64,000 nt of DNA, from positions 6,076,001 through 6,140,000 of the forward strand of contig NZ_CP049143.1 in assembly GCF_011044495.1 (NCBI RefSeq), in the 5' to 3' direction. Source of the DNA: Roseimicrobium sp. ORNL1. GTDB taxonomy: Bacteria > Verrucomicrobiota > Verrucomicrobiia > Verrucomicrobiales > Verrucomicrobiaceae. The notes under the pieces were generated by a model. The model searched no databases. It was not told the DNA's origin and worked only from the letters and a program-made list of their open reading frames with translations. Positions 59,519-64,000 of the stretch are shown one piece after another (position 1 is the first letter of the stretch; the number at the start of each line of letters is the position of its first letter). Position numbers and translations under genes: made by a program.

Positions 59519-61225
59519 TTACGCCATGAAGCTGGTCCGGCAAAGCCCGGCGTAGAGGCCATTGTGGGCCATGAGTTCGTCGTGCGTGCCGTACTCCACC
59601 ACGGCACCCTTCTCCAGAACGTAAATGCGGTCGGCATGCCGTACGGTGCTCAGGCGGTGGGCAATCACGAAGCTGGTGCGATTCTTCATCAGGGCATCCA
59701 GCGCCCCTTGAATCTGGCGCTCCGTCTCCGTGTCCACACTGGCGGTGGCCTCATCCAGCAGGAGGATGCGCGGATTGCGCAGCAAAGCCCGGGCAATTGA
59801 TACACGCTGTTTCTCCCCCACGCTGAGCTTGATCCCCCTCTCCCCCACCTTGGTGCTGAGCCCATCCGGCAGGTGTTCCACGAACGCCTTCGCATTCGCG
59901 CTCTCCAGTGCCGCCCAGAGTTCGTCATCGGTGGCGTCGCGACGCCCAATCAGCAAGTTTTCACGTACCGTTCCATTGAACAGGAAACTCTCCTGTGTCA
60001 CGTAGCCGATGTTTGCCCGCAGCCAGGACTTGTTCAGCTCACTCACTGGCACGCCGTCCAGTAGGATGCGGCCGGAGTCGTATTCGTAGAACCGGGTGAG
60101 CAGGTTGATCAGGGTGCTCTTCCCCGCACCTGTTGGTCCCACCAGGGCGATGGTCTGCCCAGGCTTCGCCTCCAGCGAGACCTCATTCACCGTGGGCACA
60201 CTGCCATAGCTGAAGTGGACCTTGTCGTAGACGATGTGCCCTTCGATCTTGTCGAGCGTGCGACCGGTGCCGGTGTCCTTCTCCTCTTCCGCGTCGAGAA
60301 TGTCGAACACACGCTCCCCGGCACTGCGTCCGCCGACAAAGAGCTGATTCAGCGAATGGATCTGCCCGATGGGCTCATAGAACATCCGGAGCAGGATGAT
60401 GAACGAGAGGATCTCCCCGGCAGAAATCTCGCCGCGGTACAGCGCATTTGCCCCGACCCAGACCACCAGGATGTAGCCCAGGTTCGTCATGAAGTTCATG
60501 GTGGGCCGGTACACGGACCACACGCGCATGATATGCAGCGTGGCACGACGCAGGGCATCACTCGAGAGATTGAAGCGCGCGTGCTCCTCCTTCTCCATGG
60601 CATAGGCCTTGATCTGGCGCATCCCGGCCACGTTGTCATGAAGCAGGGAATTCATCGCACTGGAGGCCTTGCGCACCTTGCGCGCGCGATCCTTGGAAGT
60701 CAGCGTGTAGGCAAGAGCTCCAAGGGCAATGAATGGCACCGGCGCGCATGTGGCCCAGGCGAGGGTGGTGTTCACGTTGAACATGTACACCGCCACGATG
60801 ACGATTTGCAGGATGGCGATGATCCCCTGCTCGATGCCGTCGATGAGTACGCGCTCCACCGCGGGGATATCCTCGCTCACCGTCGTCATGATGTCGCCGG
60901 TGGGCCGGTTGTCGAACCAGCGCAGCGGCAGCCGCTGCAGGCGCTCATACATCTCACTCCGCAGATCGTAGATCACGAGCTGCTCGAAGGTGTTGTTGAG
61001 CTGGATGCGCAGGGCGTTCAGAAAGTCCTGGGCGAAGAACGCGCCCAGGCCAATCAGTATCGCCGTCCCGATATGCTCACGCGGCACCTGGCCATCGACG
61101 ATGCGTTGCGCAAGATTGGGAAACACCAGCACCAGCAACGTGCCCAGGACGGCACAGGTAAGCTGTGCCGTCGCCATGCCGGGATACCGGCGGACGTAAC
61201 CAAAGACACGGAGGATGACCTTCAT
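59519..61225 (-). CDS. MsbA-like ABC exporter (fused TM-NBD half transporter)
   Basis: This 568-residue type IV ABC exporter has six TM helices in residues 15-295, including the coupling sequence RLPLRWFDNRPTGDIMTTVS. The nucleotide-binding domain has Walker A GPTGAGKS (363-370), Q-loop Q411, signature LSVGEKQR (467-474), Walker B ILLLDEA (D491, E492), and H-loop H523 (VIAHRLS). The signature deviates from the usual LSGGQ. The likely role is flipping lipid A or another lipid across the inner membrane. It has no peptidase or CLD domain and is 6 kb away from the giant-protein export operon, so I do not assign it as the missing type I ATPase. It is 16 bases from the PfkB gene and probably co-transcribed. 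Confidence 0.92.
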   Translation of the reverse strand: MKVILRVFGYVRRYPGMATAQLTCAVLGTLLVLVFPNLAQRIVDGQVPREHIGTAILIGLGAFFAQDFLNALRIQLNNTFEQLVIYDLRSEMYERLQRLPLRWFDNRPTGDIMTTVSEDIPAVERVLIDGIEQGIIAILQIVIVAVYMFNVNTTLAWATCAPVPFIALGALAYTLTSKDRARKVRKASSAMNSLLHDNVAGMRQIKAYAMEKEEHARFNLSSDALRRATLHIMRVWSVYRPTMNFMTNLGYILVVWVGANALYRGEISAGEILSFIILLRMFYEPIGQIHSLNQLFVGGRSAGERVFDILDAEEEKDTGTGRTLDKIEGHIVYDKVHFSYGSVPTVNEVSLEAKPGQTIALVGPTGAGKSTLINLLTRFYEYDSGRILLDGVPVSELNKSWLRANIGYVTQESFLFNGTVRENLLIGRRDATDDELWAALESANAKAFVEHLPDGLSTKVGERGIKLSVGEKQRVSIARALLRNPRILLLDEATASVDTETERQIQGALDALMKNRTSFVIAHRLSTVRHADRIYVLEKGAVVEYGTHDELMAHNGLYAGLCRTSFMA

Positions 61226-61241
61226 TCAGCGTAACAAAGTG

Positions 61242-62162
61242 TTACGCAGCGAAAGCAGTATAGGCCTTCAATTCTTCGAGTCTCTTTTTCACATCAGCAG
61301 TGCCCACGCGCTCCAGGCGCTGAGTGCTGAAGGCCTCACAGGTGAAGCTGGCCACCACGCTGCCGTGGGCCACCGCGACCTTGAGCTCTTCAAAGGTGGG
61401 CTGGCTCTTGTTCTGGGAGGCGAGCCATCCGATCATGCCACCGAGGAAGCTGTCTCCCGCGCCGGTGGGATCGAACACGCTGCTCAGCGGATAGGCGGAG
61501 CAGGCGAAAAATTCTTCCGGACCATTGCCGAAGAGGAAGCTGCCGTGTTCACCACGCTTCACGACCACGTACCTGGGCCCTTTCTCCTGCAGACGGCGGC
61601 CGGCTTCGATGAGGTTGTTGGCGCCGGTGAACTGCTTGGCTTCGCCGTCGTTGATGACGAGAAGGTCGAGCTTCCTCATCACCTCATGGAGGCGCTCGTT
61701 GGCGATGTTGATCCAGAGATCCATCGTGTCCGCCGCCACGAATTCCACGGACTTGCACTGGCTGAGGGTCTGGAGCTGGTTGTCCGGGCTCATGTTTCCG
61801 AGCATGGCGAACTTCACGCCGGCGGCTTCATCGGAAAGCTTGGGCAGCCAGTTCTCCAGCACGTTGATGCCCACCTTCAGGGTGTCGCGGGTGTTCATGT
61901 CCGCGTGGTATTCGCCGCTCCAGGTGAAGCTCTCGCCGCTGCTGCGCTCCACGCTGCCGAGCTCAATCCCCTTGCTGGTCAGAAGGTCGAGATGCGCCTT
62001 CGGGAAGTCCACACCGACAATGCCCACCATGTGCACCGGCTTCACGAACAGGCTCGCTGCCAGCGATGCGTACGAGGCGGAGCCACCCAGCAGGCCGTCT
62101 TCAGAGGCGGTGGGAGTCTTGATGTTGTCGATGCCAATGGAGCCGGAAATGAGTAGGGACAT
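61242..62162 (-). CDS. PfkB-family carbohydrate/nucleoside kinase
   Basis: Start at 62162 (MSLLISGSIGIDNIKTP), giving 306 residues, usual for the ribokinase family; the longer frame adds a non-homologous 40-residue lead. Visible motifs are the substrate-side GGSASYAS (26-33), FVAADTMDLWI, LLVINDGEAKQF, VVVKRGEHGSFLF, and the anion-hole/catalytic DPTGAGDSF (D237). The phosphate acceptor cannot be read; relatives phosphorylate ribose, fructose, adenosine or other sugars. Its position beside the RfaE2-containing fusion makes a heptose or other envelope sugar imaginable, but motif content resembles generic sugar/adenosine kinases more than RfaE1. Confidence 0.88.
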   Translation of the reverse strand: MSLLISGSIGIDNIKTPTASEDGLLGGSASYASLAASLFVKPVHMVGIVGVDFPKAHLDLLTSKGIELGSVERSSGESFTWSGEYHADMNTRDTLKVGINVLENWLPKLSDEAAGVKFAMLGNMSPDNQLQTLSQCKSVEFVAADTMDLWINIANERLHEVMRKLDLLVINDGEAKQFTGANNLIEAGRRLQEKGPRYVVVKRGEHGSFLFGNGPEEFFACSAYPLSSVFDPTGAGDSFLGGMIGWLASQNKSQPTFEELKVAVAHGSVVASFTCEAFSTQRLERVGTADVKKRLEELKAYTAFAA

Positions 62163-62307
62163 GGATTGAAGGAACTGGATTCGGTGCCCGGGATGGGAGG
62201 GCGGGAGTGTTTCACCCCATCTGCCCCGTCTGCAACTGAAGAAGTTGACTCCAGATGGAGCAACCATGCCAGTCCGCACCATGCGCCACGGCCCCCATCA
62301 ACCGGAG

Positions 62308-62353
62308 GTTAGGCGTCCCCGCCTGACAGCGGATGTTAGACCTCCGGTCTGAC
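62308..62353. repeat. Pair of REP-like hairpins (GTTAG...CTGAC)
   Basis: The first hairpin is GTTAGGCG-TCCC-CGCCTGAC (62308-62327) and the second is GTTAGACC-TCC-GGTCTGAC (62335-62353), seven bases apart. Each has an 8-bp stem with one G-T pair at the same place. Stem bases differ between the two but co-vary (GGCG/CGCC against GACC/GGTC), while the foot GTTAG/CTGAC and the TCC loop are constant. The surrounding 62163-62444 spacer holds no gene I can support. Confidence 0.8.
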
Positions 62354-62444
62354 CAAGGCCCCCACCATTCAAGCAGCATCCTGCATCCCCTTGAACTTCA
62401 GCAAGATACCCACACCAGCATTCATCACGCAGGAAGTTTCCCCT

Positions 62445-63089
62445 CTATCCCCCCACCTTCCACTGCGCCTCAAGTGCATCCTTCACCTGCCGCACCGCGA
62501 CACGCACATCCGGCGCACAAAGGAAAGCAGACACCACCACCACGCGACGCGCCCCGGCCGCCAGAATCTCCGGCAGCCTTTCCCAGTTGACCCCCCCGAT
62601 GCAAAACACCGGCCTCGTGGCGAAGGAATGCACTTCCCCAATATCCTGCAGCCCGATAGGCGTGTAGTCCGGCTTGGTCCCCGTGGCGTAGAGAGGGCCG
62701 AAGCCGATGTAGTCCGCCCCCTCCTCCATGGCTGCCCGAGCCTGCGCCACACTGTGGGTCGACTTCCCAACAAAACAGTCCGGCCCCACCAGGGCGCGCA
62801 CCTCTGCGACACTGAGGTCGTCCTGCCCCACATGGATGCCCTCGCTGCGAACACTGGCAGCGACCGTGGGATGGTCATTGATGACCAGAGGCACCCCGGC
62901 GGCCCGTGTGATGGGCAGCATGACTTCCGCAAGGCGCTCCACCTCTCCGGCCACCAGTTTTTTGGCGCGAAGCTGCAATACCTCCACCCCACCCTCCACG
63001 AGAGCGTGTGTCATCCCCGCCACGTTCTCCGGGCTGACATAGCCAAGATCCACAATGCCGTACAGATGACAGTCTTCGATGGGGCGCAT
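62445..63089 (-). CDS. thiE: Thiamine phosphate synthase
   Basis: This 214-residue TIM-barrel enzyme couples HMP-pyrophosphate with the thiazole phosphate to make thiamine phosphate. Family landmarks are LYGIVDLGY at the first strand, GGVEVLQLRAKKL (usual GvxxvQlRxK), LVINDHPTVAASVRSEGIHV, GQDDLSVAEVRALVG, KSTHSVAQARAAMEEGADY, IGFGPLYATGTKPDYTPIGL, and FCIGGVN near the phosphate site. Length is normal. No THI-box riboswitch is evident in the 130 bp upstream, and no other thi genes are nearby. Confidence 0.93.
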   Translation of the reverse strand: MRPIEDCHLYGIVDLGYVSPENVAGMTHALVEGGVEVLQLRAKKLVAGEVERLAEVMLPITRAAGVPLVINDHPTVAASVRSEGIHVGQDDLSVAEVRALVGPDCFVGKSTHSVAQARAAMEEGADYIGFGPLYATGTKPDYTPIGLQDIGEVHSFATRPVFCIGGVNWERLPEILAAGARRVVVVSAFLCAPDVRVAVRQVKDALEAQWKVGG

Positions 63090-63120
63090 AATAAGCGATC
63101 ATCGTTCCTCCAGACCCCAC

Positions 63121-63160
63121 CAGCGGTCAACGGTCTTACGAGGTTTCCTGTTGACCGCTG
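63121..63160. promoter_or_regulatory. Perfect 11-bp inverted repeat in the thiE/nucleotidyltransferase divergent region
   Basis: CAGCGGTCAAC (63121-63131) and its exact reverse complement GTTGACCGCTG (63150-63160) flank an 18-base spacer. The dyad sits midway between the divergent start codons (63089 and 63220), where both promoters must lie. It may be an operator for a dimeric regulator or a hairpin in one of the leaders; a REP-type element is also possible. Confidence 0.6.
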
Positions 63161-63219
63161 AGCCCACTCTGCGGACTCTCTGGGCCGCATTTCTTTCGCA
63201 TTCTCTCGTTCCCTCCACA

Positions 63220-64000
63220 ATGTCCACGAAACCCACCCTTCTCATCCTCGCTGCCGGCATGGGCAGCCGTTACGGCGGTCTCAAGCAGCTCGACCCCATG
63301 GGACCCAACGGTGAAACCGTGCTGGATTACTCCGTCTTCGACGCCCTGCGCGCAGGCTTCGGCAAGGTGGTGTTCGTGATCCGCCGGGACTTCGAAGAAG
63401 AGTTCAAAACCAAGGTGGGCAGCCGCTTCGACAAGCACATCCCCGTGGAGTATGCCTTCCAGTCCATCACGGATCTGCCAGAAGGATTCACCGTGCCCGA
63501 GGGCCGCGTGAAACCCTGGGGCACCACGCACGCCGTGCTGGCGGCGGAAGAGCAGGTGAAGGAACCCTTCGCCATGATCAATGCGGATGACTTCTACGGT
63601 CAGGATGCCTTTGCAAAGCTCGCCGCGAACCTGGCCACGCTGAAGCCGGTGGATGGCCGCAAGCATTACTCCCTTGTCGGCTTCCAGCTCAAGAACACCC
63701 TCTCCGACCACGGCAGCGTGGCTCGTGGCGTGTGCACCAGCCACGAAGGCAAGCTCACCTCCGTGACGGAGATGACCAAAATCGTGAAGACGGACTCCGG
63801 CGCGCGCAACGAAGAGGATCCCGACAATCATATCGAACTCACCGGTCACGAACTCGTGAGCATGAACTTCTGGGGCTTCACCCCCGATGTGTTCCCGCAG
63901 CTCCGCGAAGCCTTCATCAATTTCCTCAAGAAGGAAGGCACCAGCCAGAAGTCCGAGTGCTACGTGCCCAAGGAAGTGGACCTCTTCATCAAGCAGGGCA
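63220..64000 (+). CDS. Sugar-phosphate nucleotidyltransferase-like protein (3'-truncated by window edge)
   Basis: This is the only supported plus-strand gene. It starts at 63220 with MSTKPTLLILAAGMGSRYGG and stays open for 260 codons to the edge. The N-terminal AAGMGSRYGGLKQLDPMGP is the nucleotide-binding signature of NTP_transferase enzymes, and FAMINADDFYG holds the metal-binding aspartates. The WGTTHAVLAAEEQV segment corresponds to the GTAxAV motif of UTP- or GTP-dependent sugar-1-phosphate transferases. The likely product is a nucleotide sugar for envelope polysaccharide. No Shine-Dalgarno precedes the ATG; a pyrimidine-rich stretch is there instead. Confidence 0.88.
   Translation, partial: MSTKPTLLILAAGMGSRYGGLKQLDPMGPNGETVLDYSVFDALRAGFGKVVFVIRRDFEEEFKTKVGSRFDKHIPVEYAFQSITDLPEGFTVPEGRVKPWGTTHAVLAAEEQVKEPFAMINADDFYGQDAFAKLAANLATLKPVDGRKHYSLVGFQLKNTLSDHGSVARGVCTSHEGKLTSVTEMTKIVKTDSGARNEEDPDNHIELTGHELVSMNFWGFTPDVFPQLREAFINFLKKEGTSQKSECYVPKEVDLFIKQG

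Noticed and set aside
59519-61225. The MsbA-like ABC exporter as the missing type I ATPase for the giant protein
   Set aside because: It has no peptidase or CLD domain, lies 6 kb from the export operon behind several housekeeping genes, and sits directly beside PfkB and the RfaE2 fusion, so a lipid-export role fits better.
63136-63849. Minus-strand open frame over the right-edge gene
   Set aside because: The plus strand encodes a clear nucleotidyltransferase signature in the same interval; the minus frame has none.

Overview
The window reads as a chromosomal segment of a Gram-negative, GC-rich member of the Planctomycetes-Verrucomicrobia-Chlamydiae group, most likely Verrucomicrobiota. This is inferred from a giant protein with an N-terminal LEPR-XLL motif, SBP/histidine kinase/NarL-type signalling, outer-membrane and LPS-related genes, and start codons that almost never have a Shine-Dalgarno sequence. 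No taxonomic marker such as rRNA is present. All protein genes are on the minus strand except the last, so the operons read from high to low coordinates.

Region 1 (1-7944, minus): an operon of secreted or membrane-anchored proteins. Four paralogues share an unusual MEW... N-terminal hydrophobic segment ending in [FY]AGC, one or two fibronectin type III domains, and a common C-terminal domain of about 170 residues. They alternate with two copies of a large unrecognised protein. One copy is complete and carries a C-terminal thioredoxin-like domain lacking the first active-site cysteine. The other runs off the left edge.

Region 2 (8203-11641, minus): a translationally overlapping trio of periplasmic substrate-binding protein, sensor histidine kinase and NarL/FixJ response regulator, with no ABC permease or ATPase. 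It sits between the giant gene and the FN3 operon and may control either.

Region 3 (11718-53130, minus): the centrepiece. A roughly 10,894-residue protein (32.7 kb, half of the window) lies downstream of what looks like its own export machinery, in transcription order TolC-like outer-membrane channel, short HlyD-like adaptor, GAF-TM-HlyD adaptor, PqqD-like/M50 protease/HlyD fusion, and a C-terminally shortened SecA paralogue. No HlyB-type ABC ATPase is present. The giant protein has an N-terminal LEPRILLSA motif, an acidic Pro/Gln/Glu-rich linker, thousands of residues of Ala/Gly/Ser/Val-rich beta repeats with inserted side modules, Calx-beta-like domains, a calcium-binding RTX-like array of 29 GD[N/H/S/E/Q]G units with a 174-bp period and a 543-bp higher-order period, and a non-repetitive C-terminal tail. 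My main inference is that this is a dedicated secretion and surface-display system for a giant calcium-binding adhesin, mixing Sec-like and type I-like parts.

Region 4 (53331-63089, minus): a secreted glycoside hydrolase, tRNA-Lys(CTT), an A-type Fe-S carrier, a UvrD/Rep/PcrA helicase, an unusual RfaE2-PurN fusion, an MsbA-like ABC exporter, a PfkB-family kinase and ThiE. A sugar nucleotidyltransferase (63220 to the right edge, plus strand) is divergent from thiE, and the gap between them holds a perfect 11-bp dyad. A pair of REP-like hairpins lies between pfkB and thiE. No rRNA, IS element, integrase or CRISPR array was seen.
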